The notes beneath the pieces were generated by a model. The model was given only the letters and a program-made list of their open reading frames with translations, ran no database searches and was not told the DNA's origin. A DNA stretch of 64,000 bases from Balaenoptera acutorostrata (lineage: Eukaryota; Chordata; Mammalia; Artiodactyla; Balaenopteridae): NCBI RefSeq assembly GCF_949987535.1, contig NC_080066.1, forward strand, positions 133,900,335 to 133,964,334. Direction: 5' to 3'. This document shows, one piece after another, positions 1 through 11,150 of the stretch (positions are counted from its first letter, which is position 1; each line of letters opens with the position of its first letter). The translations under genes and the position numbers were made by a program.

Positions 1-1580
1 AGGGTTATTAAACTTTAATATATTACAGATCCATATTCCTTACAGATTTGTTATAATTTAGGAGCTAAATGTTGACAGTTCCTAGTTACAGAACTTTTAT
101 TTAAGATTTCTATCAAAATAACATCTCCCACCTGATTTGAAGCAGCAATTTCTGGGATTGTTTCTTTTTTTATGCATACATATTGTGAATGCCCTAGATG
201 ATACAGTCAGACTAAAGTACTTTTGATACTAGGAAACTCTTATGCCTGAGATGTTGTGAAAACCTTTTCCTGAGCCCCCCAACTCCCCACCAAAGTATTT
301 GTTTGCTTTTTCCAGTTGGATACTAGGAGGCTTAGAACGATGTTTGTGGCCCACCCCCAATAATGTATAGGATTTCATGTCAGGCATGTTTCTATACTAG
401 TTTCACTCCTGGTTTGAATTTATTTTCCTACTCCTGTTTTCTTTGTAAGTTTTCTTTAAAATTTTGTTAATATTAAATCTTACAATTTCAAATAGTTTTC
501 TTTTAAATTTTACTTAACTTTATCACAGTATATAAGCCACTTAAAAAAGCTTTCTCAAACTGAATAGCGCAGCAATGAATGAAATAAAAAATACAGCTGT
601 TTTGATACCTAGAGCTAACTCATGATACAAATGCCAAAGCTTTAACTGCCTTTTTGCATGGATGGCACATGGTTGCCTAGATTTCCAAGGGCAAAGTGGA
701 ATTAGAAAGAATATTATTATAAATGATTAACTCACCCAGGTCATAATGAGGATAATTATTTTTGTGCATCTTTATCCCTCTGGGATATGGAATAATTGCA
801 TCAGTGCTTTGCCAAGTAATATTTAAACATTGTTATTGGTTGAAACAAAATGCAAGTCTTTGTCTGGCCTGATCCAATATGTCCAAATGCAAAGAACGAC
901 ACAGAGAAGGTAACGCCCAGATTCACATTTACTAAGGGATTCCAAATAATGCCCTAAATGACTATTTGGAGCTCAGTTACATGCAGGTGCTAGGAGGATT
1001 TATGCTGTGAATGCCTGAAATACTTTCTCCACGGAGGGGAGATTATTAAGTACTAGTGAGCCTGAGTGTTTGGTGCCAATACTAACCATTAACTTTTGGC
1101 TCTGAGCCATGACTGTCTACTCTGCAGTGGATTCTGCCACCAAGGGGAAGGTCATTAAGGGCTGTTCTTTATTCTCGTTAGTATGTTCCAACATAATTAA
1201 CAGAAGTTGTTCACCAGATGGTTTCCTTCCTGTCAGCAAGTACCTCCAGCTTAATGGGCTATGCAGGATTCTTTACTTTAAGTGGGTGAGGCGGGAAGCA
1301 AATTTAAAATATACCATCTTTGATCCTCCCACTTCTAATTAGTTCTAAAGGCTTTAGATAATAATGTAAAGGGGGAAGGGAAATGAAATCATTCTAGAAA
1401 TCAAAGAGTCACAGAAGGCCAACAGGAGTTTTATACATATCATGGAGTGTTTCTTCCTCTGTGCTAGGTCTCTGCCCAGCACCAAGAAAAGTGCAGAGAC
1501 TATTGTCAGCTTCCTGCTGAAACATGTTCATAGAGCCTTAGAGCTGAAATGGATTTAAAATATGATAATAAAATTCAATA
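1..1580. other. Unassigned AT-rich sequence, no gene seen
   Basis: I see no exon-like frame, RNA gene or recognisable repeat here. The longest frame (1109-1342, 77 codons) lacks a domain, biased codon use or any neighbour that would support it. The sequence is ordinary AT-rich mammalian intergenic or intronic DNA. Very old diverged repeats could be present below what can be recognised by eye. Confidence 0.5.
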
Positions 1581-1725
1581 AATGCTAACTTGGTTCCCAC
1601 TGGGTCTCAGAAATTGTACTGGGTGCTGGGGATATACAGCAAGACCTTGCCCTTGTTGCTCCAGAGGTTGGAAAATAATGGGAGGTCAGACACATAAACT
1701 GACGATTTACAGAAGTTTGGTAAAT
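1580..1725 (+). repeat. Old interspersed repeat fragment, family unsure
   Basis: The wording gggtgctggggatatacagc followed by a cccttgttgctccagaggtt segment and a cagacacataaa segment resembles a phrase repeated at many mammalian loci (last-intron-like L2/MIR-era repeats). I cannot name the family from sequence alone. It is heavily diverged and has no visible ends. Confidence 0.35.
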
Positions 1726-2179
1726 ATGGAATTGGAAACTAATGGCTTCTAATCCCAGTGCCATTCCCCCTCTTTGTGCGATAAACCTTGATCTTGTTCA
1801 GGTATGCCCTCTCTTGCACATAGCACTGGGTGAAAGTGGGGCTGCTCTAAGCCAGTCTTCAACTGTTCCATTCCCCTTGCCAGTGTATGGTTTAAGAATT
1901 GCACATGGAAGTCACCTCTGGCCAAGGATCATGAAAGGAGGCTTGATTGGGAGCTTCTGGGAAAGGCATTCTTGCTCCTGAGAAAGCACTGGAAGACATG
2001 GCCTCCTTTTCTTCCATTGTTGAGGTTGTAATACTAGAAATCACCTAGCCATATGGTATAAAGCACAGTAAGCTGCATTCTATTAGCTCAAACTAAGTAA
2101 TTTTTCTCTAAACTTGTTACATTTAGGAAATGGTTTTATTATAAGGAAAATAATTTAAAATATCCCATTCTTATTCATT

Positions 2180-2410
2180 TCTCAAATGACTATTATAACA
2201 ACCTTGTAAATCACGTGAGACAGAAACCATCCTCTTTGTAGCAGATGGGGAAACTGAGACTCAGAGAGACTATAATGGGGAAACTGAGACTCAGAGAGAC
2301 TATAATGTGATATGCCTGGACAAAACTTCTGAAGTTAAGTACCCCTTCTACCCAACCATTCCATAGAGCAAAAAACTCAATCCCACAGGCCAAGGAAACA
2401 ATGAAATTAC
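2180..2410 (-). repeat. MIR SINE fragment with a 30-bp internal tandem duplication
   Basis: The core ggggaaactgagactcagag is the antisense form of the ancient tRNA-derived MIR SINE. A 30-bp unit (2251-2280) is followed immediately by a near-complete second copy (2281-2307), so the aaactgagactcagagagac block occurs twice. Other MIRs in this window carry it once. It is a local duplication in a fossil SINE and not coding. The 93-codon minus frame across it simply encodes the duplication twice. Confidence 0.75.
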
Positions 2411-2789
2411 AAAACTTTTCTTTTTTTGGCCTGAAAAATACTAACTCTGTTTTCTCTTGAACTGGAATTCTAAACTCTAAATTCACTTGCATTTCCCCTA
2501 TATTTTTACATGGAGAAATACTTGAATTGAAGTAAGGTGAAAAGGGTTTTCTAATGGGGGTAAAATACCATTAAAAGTCAGTCTAGACTACTAATGATCA
2601 GACATGGTTTCAAAAGATTTTGAGACACAACAAAGGCCTTCCAGTTTCATGCACTGCATGCCATCACTCCACCTAGGAGGGGTTGCAACAGTGATGCATG
2701 GGCTGGAAGGCTGAGCTATAAAAACTCTGTCCAGGGTAGTTACAGGCTTAATAATCATGTGTTGTCACTCAGTTGTGAAGATAATTTCA

Positions 2790-3140
2790 TTCACTCACTG
2801 TAGCTGTTAGAACTTCTTCGTTTACAAGTGACAGTAAGCCCAACTCCATTGGTTGAAGCAAAACAGGGACTATATTGGCTCATATAATTGAAAAATATTC
2901 AACAGTTGGCTCTGACTTCAGGTGTAGCTTGATTTAGGGCTCAACTTCCGTCACTAGCCTCCATCTATAGGTTCTCCTTTCTCTGGGGGAGCTCAATTCT
3001 CGCTCTGAGTGGTAGTCCCAAACTGTAGGCTCCTTTCACCATAGCACCACCGGAAATGGGGTTTGCTTCTTGTAGAGCTCAAATGAAAGTCCAGGAATTG
3101 AATTTCATTGGCCTTGACTATATCATTGTGGTATATTGAG
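2790..3140 (+). repeat. Old interspersed repeat, window family A copy 1
   Basis: The segment moves from an acaagtgacagtaagccc motif through a gcaaaacagggactatattggct motif to a block near ggccttgact. Similar word order recurs at about 9,200-9,640 and 51,060-51,520, so the three look like copies of one ancient repeat. I recognise it as a widespread mammalian repeat but cannot name it with confidence. Confidence 0.45.
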
Positions 3141-3284
3141 TTATTTCTTGGTCATAATTCTTCACTCTCTTGTAGCTGTTTTATACATCTACCTCCCTAC
3201 CATGGTCTCATGGTAGGCAAAATATACTCCTCTTCCCTTGGCCATGGGCTTGGCCATGACTTGTTTGCTGTATGTTATGCTGTG

Positions 3285-3376
3285 TGTCTTTGGCAGGTAA
3301 CATTCCCTCCCAGTGTCTGCTGCCTCATCTGTAAAATGGGGATGCTTCAGTGTAAGAAGAGTTGTTGGAGAGTGTC
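3285..3376 (+). repeat. MIR SINE, left part, split by a later SINE
   Basis: The phrase ctcatctgtaaaatggggat is the sense-strand MIR core. The element is cut after position 3392 by a CHR SINE and resumes after 3684 with the MIR 3' end (ctcaataaatgttggctatc at about 3707). The nesting shows that MIR is older than the CHR insertion. Confidence 0.8.
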
Positions 3377-3392
3377 AGAAATAATACATGTA
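3377..3392 (+). repeat. Target-site duplication, left copy, of CHR SINE
   Basis: A 16-bp sequence, agaaataatacatgta, ends directly before the SINE and is repeated exactly at 3669-3684 directly after its A-rich tail. This defines the insertion and shows L1-type target-primed integration into a MIR. Confidence 0.92.
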
Positions 3393-3668
3393 GGGGACTT
3401 CCCTGGTGGTGCAGTGGTTGGGAATCTGCCTGCCAATGCAGGGGACGTGGGTTCAAGCTCTGGTCCAGGAAGATCCCACATGCCGTGGAGCAACTAAGCC
3501 TGTGAGCCACAACTACTGAGCCCATGTGCCACAACTACTGAAGCTCCCTAGAGCCCATGCTCTGTGATAAGAGAGGCCACCGCAATGAGAAGACCGCACA
3601 CGACAACGAAGACCCAACGCAGTCAAAAATAAATAAACAAATAAATAAATAAATAAATATTTAAAAAA
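3393..3668 (+). mobile_element. CHR-type tRNA-derived SINE, plus strand
   Basis: The head, ttccctggtggtgcagtgg, holds a Pol III A-box-like segment. A B-box-like ggttcaagctc follows at about 3451, then gaagatcccacatgccgtgg, and the element ends in an AAATA-rich tail. This layout matches CHR SINEs of whales, hippos and ruminants, which descend from a tRNA and move using L1 proteins. The copy is flanked by a perfect 16-bp duplication and sits inside a MIR. A tandem agccacaactactgagcccatg/tgccacaactactga module is visible in the body. Confidence 0.92.
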
Positions 3669-3760
3669 AGAAATAATACATGTAAAACCTGGCCCTTTGT
3701 AGGTCCTCAATAAATGTTGGCTATCCTAATATTAGTGATGTCATTATTATTAGATTTACA
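3669..3760 (+). repeat. Right TSD of the SINE and right part of the interrupted MIR
   Basis: Positions 3669-3684 repeat the 16-bp target site. The following sequence, up to about 3750, matches the 3' end of MIR, including the tail-like ctcaataaatgttgg and an ATT-rich end. It continues the MIR left part at 3285-3376. Confidence 0.8.
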
Positions 3761-4482
3761 GCTGATCCTTAAACAACACAGGTTTGAATTGCATGAGTCT
3801 ACTTATGCACAGATTTTTTTCAATAAATATGTAAGTACTATAAATGTATTTTCTCCTCCTTATGATTTTCCTAATAACATTTCCTTTTCTCTAGCTTATT
3901 TTATTGTAAGAATACATATATAATACATAAAATATACAAAATATGTGTTAATCGACTGTTTATGGTATTGTAAGACTCCTGGTCAACAGTAGGCTGTTAG
4001 TAGTTAAGTTTTTAGGGAGTCAAACAAATTTTTTTTTCTTTTTTAAAATTTTTTTTCTATGCACACCACCCATCCCCAACTTCCCCCAGTGGAACATCTT
4101 AGCAAAATTTTAAATATTTAGTTTGACATCTTTATCTAATATAACCTAGGCTAAATGCTCACTTTTTAAATTAGCTGGTAAGGTGATAATATAGAAATCA
4201 TAGGCTTCACAATACTGTTTGGAAGTTAATTAAAAAAAAGTTTTTTTTTATTGGGGTATAGTTGTTTCACAATGTTGTGTTAGTTTCTACTGTACGGTGA
4301 AGTGAGGTAGAGTTCCCTGTGCTATACAGCAGGTTCTCATTAGTTATCTATTTTATACATATTAGTGTATATATGTCAATCCCAATCTCCCAATTCATCC
4401 GGGAAGTCAAAAATTATATGTGAATTTTCAACTGTGCAGAGGGTCAGCACCCCTAACCCCCATGTTGTTTAAGGGTCAACTG
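3759..4482. mobile_element. TcMar-Tigger-type DNA transposon, interrupted
   Basis: Terminal inverted repeats are visible: cagctgatccttaaacaaca at the left (from 3759) and gttgtttaagggtcaactg at the right (ending at 4482). TA sits on each side (3757-3758 and 4483-4484), the TA target duplication expected of mariner/Tigger elements. The interior holds tcaacagtaggctgttagtag and, near the right end, cacccctaacccccatgttg, both typical of this non-autonomous family. No transposase frame remains. An L1-derived insertion at 4025-4404 splits it. Confidence 0.85.
4025..4404 (-). mobile_element. 5'-truncated L1 with probable 3' transduction, minus strand
   Basis: Reading the minus strand, 4404-4250 is the L1 3' end (the same sequence as the 3' ends near 32,380, 40,080 and 43,230), with a minus-strand AATAAA near 4250 and a poly(A) seen as the T-run 4241-4249. 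About 180 bp of non-L1 sequence follows (4240-4058), then a second poly(A), seen as T-runs at 4028-4057. The flanking Tigger sequence resumes with a short agtcaaa repeat (4018-4024 and 4405-4411). This fits transcription past the weak L1 polyadenylation site and insertion of the longer RNA. The short duplication keeps confidence moderate. Confidence 0.6.
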
Positions 4483-4489
4483 TATATTA

Positions 4490-4980
4490 GAAAAAATGTG
4501 TGGAGCTTAAAGGAAAGCCACTCTTAGCTTTCGAAGAACACTTAGCACTGTCCAAAAATAGAATGGGCTTCTTAATGTCATAGTGAGTCCCCTGTCCCTG
4601 GGAAATGTTCCAACAGAGGCTGGACTTGGGGAATGGAATATACAGGACTTTCTAGGAGTGCCAGGAGGCTACTTTATATGATTTCTAGGGTACCCTCTAA
4701 CCCTGAGACCCTAAATTCGATGAACTGTGAGCCAGCTTTATTAACAAAGTTTATTAACTGAGCAAACACTAAAAGGCATTACAAGTGGGGAGAACAAACA
4801 TCTGGATGTACTTGGAATAATCTGGATTTAGACGTATTGTCCTGGTGCAGTTATGAAAGCATCCCCTTTCCTTCTCAACAGTGTCCCACTTTGGATCATA
4901 AAATGCTATAGTCACCCAAATTATACCTAATTCAGTGAATAGAAGCCAAGCATATTCTTGTTATTTTCTAAATAAGTTAC
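4490..4980. other. Unassigned sequence
   Basis: No reading frame or repeat is recognised. Short stop-bounded frames only. Confidence 0.4.
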
Positions 4981-4999
4981 CCCCCTTTAGTGCCAGAAT

Positions 5000-5335
5000 T
5001 ACTGCTCTTCCTGGGTTCCCCTTCCTGGTGTAATGGTATTATCATCGTCCTATTAACTCAGCCTCATGCCTTTGGAAACCACTTGAGCATTTCTGCCATC
5101 CTCTCCCTGCACCTTCAATCAGTTGCCATACCCTTTTGATCCTATCACCAAAACGTCTCCCGTATCTGCCCTTTCTTTTAAGTCTCACTGCTTTAATTCA
5201 GGTCTTGTTACCTCTTGCCTGGAGCACTGTAAAGTCCTCCTAACAGCCCGACCCATTCTATTATCCATAAACCCCGCTGCCACTAGAGTGTGCCTTTTAA
5301 AGCGTGCCACCAATCTCGCTGATACTTTTTACTAA
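5000..5335 (+). repeat. L2 LINE fragment
   Basis: The segment cttgcctggagcactgtaaa and the following cctcctaacagcccgaccc match the conserved coding-derived part of the ancient L2 LINE, in sense orientation. The 70-codon frame at 5123-5335 is a remnant of it and not a gene. The 3' end of L2 is missing here. Confidence 0.7.
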
Positions 5336-5339
5336 CCTA

Positions 5340-5940
5340 GATAAATAAAATTAAGTGTCTGTTGTCTGAGTCTTCCTGCATCACAAAAAAACAGCTAGAA
5401 GGATTTTCATTAAATGTGGAGAATGTGTTTAGGATGGTATGATTTAAAATGTAGAGTTACGTGGACTACACAAATTTCCCCCAGAGGCACTCAGGAGGGC
5501 ATCTCAATGGTATAGGTCGTTAACCGTCAGAGCAGCTGGACCCTGCAGCTGAACCAACCCACATGGTCCTGCATGGAAGAGGCAAAGCTAACAAAATCAG
5601 CCATGGACAAGAAAACAAAGAATGGCTTCCAGTCTGAGCCCAGATTGAACGTTTAAGGACAGGTCTTCTGGATTGCAGATGCTGATTTGGAATAGGTATT
5701 GATTTTCCATGGAGTTGCTTCTCTCGTGGGCAATTTGAGCTAGTATTTTTCTGGGGTTATTTATACAATGTTAGTGAATGATTCCCTTGAGCAACACCAG
5801 AGAGATCATCTAGGACAGAAAAAACTGCCCCTTTCTTAGATGGGCATTCGAAGTTCTCCCACATGTCCTCGGAGTCTCCACTAGCACCGTGTTTCCCGGT
5901 ACACTGTGCAGACCACGCTCTGTCTCTCACCTGTGTCCAC
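5340..5940. other. Unassigned sequence
   Basis: No gene or repeat is recognised. A short minus-strand frame (5757-5942) shows no domain. Confidence 0.4.
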
Positions 5941-5944
5941 ATTC

Positions 5945-6265
5945 CCCTTCTCCCTTAACCAGGGCTCAGGGGTGCTCTTCAGGTGAAACACTCTCCCATC
6001 ACATCTAATGGTGGGAGCGCTCCCCATTAGTCAGGGCTCAGCTCAGACTTCACTTCTATAAGGCTTTGCCAGATTCTCCTGGGGTCATTCATTTCCTCCT
6101 TGATGACTTTTCACTCTATGCTTTTTTTATGTAGCTATTTGCCTATATACATGTCTTTTAACCTGTAAGCCCAGAGAGGAGAAATAATGTCTTATTCATC
6201 TTGGTATTGTCTTTAGTGCTTGGCACATAAGGGTTTTCAATAAATATTTACGGAATTAAATGATA
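5945..6265 (+). repeat. L2 LINE 3' end
   Basis: It has the usual order of the L2 3' region: a cagctcagacttcacttct block, then aagcccagagaggagaaata, then gtgcttggcacataaggg and caataaatatttacggaatt at the end. Only the 3' part is present, as is normal for L2. Confidence 0.8.
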
Positions 6266-6514
6266 TTTGAGAAGAGTATCTTAATTGGGTTGGACAACTT
6301 TCTCCCCATGTGGAATTGAAGTATCTCCTAGAAAGGGGATCATAAATGCAGTACTATACCATTATTTGATCAGGACAAGAGAGTACCCCTTCTGCTGGAG
6401 AAATCTATTTGCTTTGCAGTTAACAAATAAGAGGCCTATAATCAACTTTTTGAATTGAGGGTTCAGAAATTTTTGAAAAGCTATGGAATGCTAGAAAATA
6501 CAAAGTATAAAACT

Positions 6515-6588
6515 AATCCTAATACTTAATTCCTTGTTATCCTAATACTTAAATTCTTTGTTTATCCTAATACTTAAATTCTTAAATT
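6515..6588 (+). repeat. Three-copy 23-25 bp tandem repeat
   Basis: The unit atcctaatacttaaattctt with a short tttg linker occurs three times (starting at about 6517, 6539 and 6564), with small indels between copies. It is a local expansion of AT-rich DNA. Confidence 0.85.
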
Positions 6589-6599
6589 TGGCCTGTAAC

Positions 6600-7900
6600 G
6601 TGTGAAATATGCTAAAATGCATGACTGATGGAGCAACTTGTTACTTTACTCACCTATTTTGGGCAATAATCTCTGGAGAGTATCAAATCTTCTGCAAAGT
6701 TGTTGGCCTCAATCTAAGCAATTTTGAATTACCTTATGGATTCCAGTCTGTGGGATATCAGATTGCTTCCTGTGAATGCCGGTTTAAACTAACAACCACA
6801 AGGGCCTATCTTTGAAGCATAAAACACTTGGACATTAAAACTTCTTTTTGGCACCATGCCTGAGGTCAGAAATCTGCATTTTCAGCACACATCACCTGGG
6901 ATTTCTCAGCACACATGGCCTGAGTTCCACATTCTCTCTCAACTTCCAAGCATGCAGCTCTGTTGGAGAGAGCCCTGTTTTGGAGTCTATAAGGAAGGGA
7001 GAGACAAAAAAATGGGACCTCAACCTGGGTGACCAGTGAGAAAAATATCTTCTTGAAATGAAAGAGTGTGGAGACCATGACAGGGTTATTAAGAAACCAT
7101 TGGAACTGCTCAAGTTGAAACTAAGAAAGGTACTTGCATTTAGATGAACACAGAAGAGGAGTTTCCATGAAGATAGTGAAGGTCAGACATTGGGAGAATG
7201 TTACAGGGAGAGAGTAGAAAGGGTTCTTACTAAATTTTTAAATTCTGACCTAGAATCCCAAGGCACAAAGTCCTAAAGCAAGAAGAGACCCCTAATTTAG
7301 AACTAATAGAATGAAAGAGAAGAAATAATTAGGTAAACACTCAGCCCTTAAAGAATTGTGGAAGTATATGATCGAACACGATACTTGGTCAATTTAAAAG
7401 GGATGGTCAAGGCACTACCATGTGCCTCTTGAAGGAGTGTGAAATAGGAGGGTGGCAGAGAGTGCAGGACATTGTGGGGCCGGTGGCCGAGGACCCAGAA
7501 CCTGTAGGGAAGTACTCAAAGTGGCCAACAGAGGAGCTGAGTGTGGATGAAATCACATCCACCTGTGATCCTTGCCAGCCATGCCCAGAGTTCTCAATTT
7601 TTCCTCCTAAAAACCTGAGACCCAGAAGGGACCTTAGAGGTTATTTCATTCGACACTGTCAGTTACAGAGAAGGAGGCTGCCCGCAGAGAGGATGAGTGG
7701 GGTGCTGTTTCATCCAGCTTACAGAGCTGAGTCTTGAATTTAATTGTTAGATTCCTCACCTGTGTTTTTTCCCTTGGGGAACGTGCCCTCCAATCAGATG
7801 GTACCCTAGCACCAAGCCTCGCTTCCGCCCTGTGTGAGCTCTCCCCTGAGCACTTTCAGGTTTCACGCAAAGAAAAAGAGTGCCAAGGGTTCACAAAGGA
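6600..7900. other. Unassigned sequence with short chance frames
   Basis: Several overlapping frames of 60-105 codons occur on both strands (for example 7420-7737 plus), none with a recognisable domain. The block at 7610-7700, with the phrase gggaccttagaggttatttc, resembles an old dispersed repeat that I cannot name. Confidence 0.4.
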
Positions 7901-7909
7901 GCCGCAAAA

Positions 7910-8100
7910 GAAGGTGTGCGCCAGGTGCTTTGTCACTGTTTTCTTCAAAACAACCCCAAGAGGCAGCAATCATTGCTCCATTCTACACAAAGCTCAGAGA
8001 AGTTAAGGATCTTGTCAAAAGCAACAAAGCTAGCAAATTTGGGAGGTGACTAGTGAGTTCGGTCAATTCGACTTCAGAATCAATGCTCCTCACCTCCATG
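7910..8100 (-). repeat. MIR SINE fragment, antisense
   Basis: The phrases gccaggtgctttgtcactgt, aacaaccccaagaggcagc and caaagctcagagaagttaag follow the antisense MIR order. Diverged, with no clear ends. Confidence 0.75.
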
Positions 8101-8137
8101 GTGAAGCCACCCAGGATTCCACCCCCCAGAGCCAGTT

Positions 8138-8466
8138 CCTGCATGGGCTTCTTTTTTTTTTTTTAATTTATTTTATTTATTTATTTGTTTTTGGCTGTGT
8201 TGGGTCTTCGTTTCTGTGCGAGGGCTTTCTCTAGTTGCGGCGAGCAGGGGCCACTCTTCATCGCGGTGCGCAGGCCTCTCACTATCGTGGCCTCTCGTTG
8301 TGGAGCATAGGCTCCAGATGCGCAGGCTCAGTAGTTGTGGCTCACGGGCCCAGTTGCTCCGCGGCATGTGGGATCTTCCCAGACCAGGGCTCGAACCCGT
8401 GTCCCCTGCATTGGCAGGCGGATTCTCAACCACTGCGCCACCAGGGAAGCCCTGCATGGGCTTCTT
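8138..8466 (-). mobile_element. CHR-type SINE, minus strand, with target duplication
   Basis: The T-rich stretch from 8154 is the reverse of the SINE tail. The body ends at about 8452 with aaccactgcgccaccaggg, the reverse complement of the tRNA-derived head. The sequence tgcatgggcttctt occurs exactly at 8140-8153 and 8453-8466 and is the target-site duplication. Several 60-96 codon frames cross it on both strands because the SINE is GC-rich. They are not genes. Confidence 0.92.
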
Positions 8467-8469
8467 GAA

Positions 8470-9200
8470 ATCACCAAAAGTCTGCTTTTCCCTGTCCTTC
8501 TGCTGACTCCCAGTTCCAGACCCTCAGCTCTGTGGGGCTCAATATAACACTCACGCCGCTGCTTAGCACGTAGTTTCGGTCACGCTGGATCCCTTGTATT
8601 GTGAGGAGTCTCCCTTTGGGAGCTCAGTTCTGGACACCTGTTGCCTCTTTTGGGTTGGTCTTGGGAAACCATCAAATCAGGGACACCTGGTCAAAGGGAA
8701 GCTTAGGGAGTAGGTGTGTGTACTCTGGAAACTGGAAAGCTCAAGGTCAGTGAAAATCACTATGCAGGATTGGAAAGTGACCACAGGGAAGACAGTGCCT
8801 TCCTCCCCCTTCCCCCTAAAGACAAAATACCTGGAGGAAGCCTTAACATGCAACAAGAGGGATATAGCCAGGGCTAAAATTTAGAAAGCACGTAACAGGT
8901 CAACTACCCCCAACATTACCCTGACCCTGGAAGTGCCTGGGCCAACCTCACATAGAAGATTGTACAAATGAGCATGGATCCCTTCAGAAATTTGGATATT
9001 TAGTGGCTTGAACCATGACTGTTGGATGGTACAAGGAGAAGGCTGCTGAGGAGAGCGTGGGGTTGGCAATGAAGAGTCTGCATCCTGAGCTGCTGGGGTA
9101 GTGAATAGCAGGTCCTGGCTGGGTGGAAAGAAGACTGGAAAGGAGGTTCTGGAATGCAGAAGTAGGTTCCTTTTGCATGTGAGCTTAGTTCTTTCTGAGT
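8470..9200. other. Unassigned sequence
   Basis: Unique-looking sequence with no recognised repeat. The 121-codon minus frame 8881-9246 runs into the neighbouring repeat and has no domain, so I treat it as chance. Confidence 0.4.
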
Positions 9201-9640
9201 CGTTTTGCATTAGAATGTTTTCAGCTGTAAGCAATAGGAACACCAACTGAAACTAGCTTATACAATAAGGTTATTCTTCAGCTCACATACGTGAGGAAAA
9301 TCAGAAGTAGGGGTGGGCTTCAGCTTTAGTAGATCAAGAAGTTCAATGATGTCATCAAGGACTCAGCGTCTTTTCATCTTCCACATTGCTGTCCACAGTG
9401 TCAGTTTAATCCTAAGGCAGTTCCTCTTGGGGCTGCGGGATGGCTGCCAGTAGCAATCATCAGGGGAGCGTCTGCTTTCCCGTTGCTCTCTCTTAAGAGT
9501 GAGAAAGCACTTCCTCGGTGGCCTCCAGAAAAATCTCTTTGGTCACATGCCCATTCCTAAACCAGTCACTGTCATGGGGGATAGGATAACTCTCGAGACC
9601 AGTCAGATCTACACTTTGAGCTACTGGAAATTCCACAAAC
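9200..9640 (+). repeat. Old interspersed repeat, window family A copy 2
   Basis: Similar in word order to 2790-3140: a gtaagcaataggaacaccaa start, a tcagctcacatacgtgagg middle, then tggtcacatgcccattccta and accagtcactgtcatggggg. It is an ancient repeat whose name I cannot give with confidence. Confidence 0.45.
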
Positions 9641-11150
9641 TGCTTTGATACCATCCATGAGGGGAGGGATGGGATGGATGTTGCCTATCAAACCCAGTGT
9701 CCACCATACCTCCTGACACCTAGACAGTAAATTGCACATAGCAATGTCAACAAGTCTTTGTTGATGGAATAGAATTCATTGTGAAGTGAATTTCCTGTGA
9801 ACAGAAGTGGGTCCAGAAAGTCACCAAAGAAGAGCTAAGGCTGAGAAAGACCACTGGGCTGGGAGCTAGAGACACTGCATTCTCTTCTTGACCGTTTGTG
9901 ACACTAACTCTTTGTGCAAGCTTTGGGTATTCCATATGCAAAATATATTTAATTCCCTCTTTCCCATAGTTCCAAAGGGTTGTTTTAAGATTAAAAAAGA
10001 TGTATGTCAAAGTTCTTTAGCTTCCTAGGAAGAAAGAAAATGTGCTATCTATTGTTATTTCATAATATTTTGTCACGAGACGGGAATTTTCCAAGTACAT
10101 GAAAATTATCTCTTGTTAAGATAAAAATCTCCTGCTTATGACAGGTGACCAGAGTACTACTTTTAAAACTGAGCCAAAATATAATGGAACTCTAAGCAGT
10201 ATGGGAGAACCACCCATGTCTCTGAGTCGATACTTGGCCTGTCTTTCCTAGGCTTGGACTTCTCATTTGATTTAATGAGGGCTCGACTAGAATCTCATTC
10301 TTTAGCTTCTCTGTCTGCTCTTGGGGGATTTGAGCTCGCTGGAGCAGTGGTATTAGAAAACATAACCCTTTTATTAAGTTCATCAAACGGCCGACTCTCA
10401 GGACTGGACGCCAGATTGTGCTGGTCTGTTATCATGACTCTGTTCCAGTACTTCCCATAGCAGCTGCTTTCAAACACATTCTTGGGCTCATACTTAAAGT
10501 ATGATGTTAATCCGTTTGTTCATTCAACTATCTGTTGCTGTGTAATCTTGATCACTAGCAAACCCCAACATATTTAGTAGGCCTAGATCCAAGAATAGCA
10601 CTGAGCTATGTTGTTCAGAAGGAATTACTCAGATATGTTGCCTCTGGGTGTGATCCTCAGTGGCCTCAGGGAGCTCTCTCTGTGCTTCATTCTTTCATGA
10701 CTACATAGACCACCTGCAACTCTTATTTTTTGAAAGCCCTTCGTTACACTCATGATGATCACCATGTTGGGCTTCCAAGCCTCCAGCTGCCCCATGAGTC
10801 CTTGGGAGAGGTTAATTTATAAGCCCTATAGGTCCTTCACCTAAGCCTGACAGTGAGAAAGCCAGTGCTTGGGCCAGTATCCACTTGCTACCCACCTATC
10901 CTTCACCATGGGTCCTCAGCTCCTATATTCAGCAACAAGTCTAAAATTTCTAGATCATGTCTTTCCTCCTGGTCTATTATGATCCTGGTTATATATCCCA
11001 TAACCTATAAACTACCAGGCTAACTACCACCAGTACACTCTATATAAACTAAAAGGGGGGAAAGAGAGGAAGAGAAAAATTATTTTTAAAATAGAAATTA
11101 TATATATATGGAAAAAATACAGGTCCACATATCTGCAGTTGGTTAAAAAC
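9640..11150. other. Unassigned sequence, possible old repeats
   Basis: No gene is seen. A faint MIR-like stretch lies near 9,860-10,010 and an old-repeat-like stretch near 10,530-10,960 (catgactacatagaccacct area), but neither can be named. An A-rich and TA-rich patch occurs at 11,050-11,120. Confidence 0.4.

Noticed and set aside
3393..3470. Possible tRNA gene (A and B boxes present)
   Set aside because: This is the tRNA-derived head of a SINE. No cloverleaf-complete mature tRNA with acceptor stem and terminal pairing is present.
8173..8547. Overlapping frames of 70-96 codons on both strands
   Set aside because: They are read-throughs of a GC-rich CHR SINE; the same peptides recur at 25,511-25,841 because the SINE recurs.
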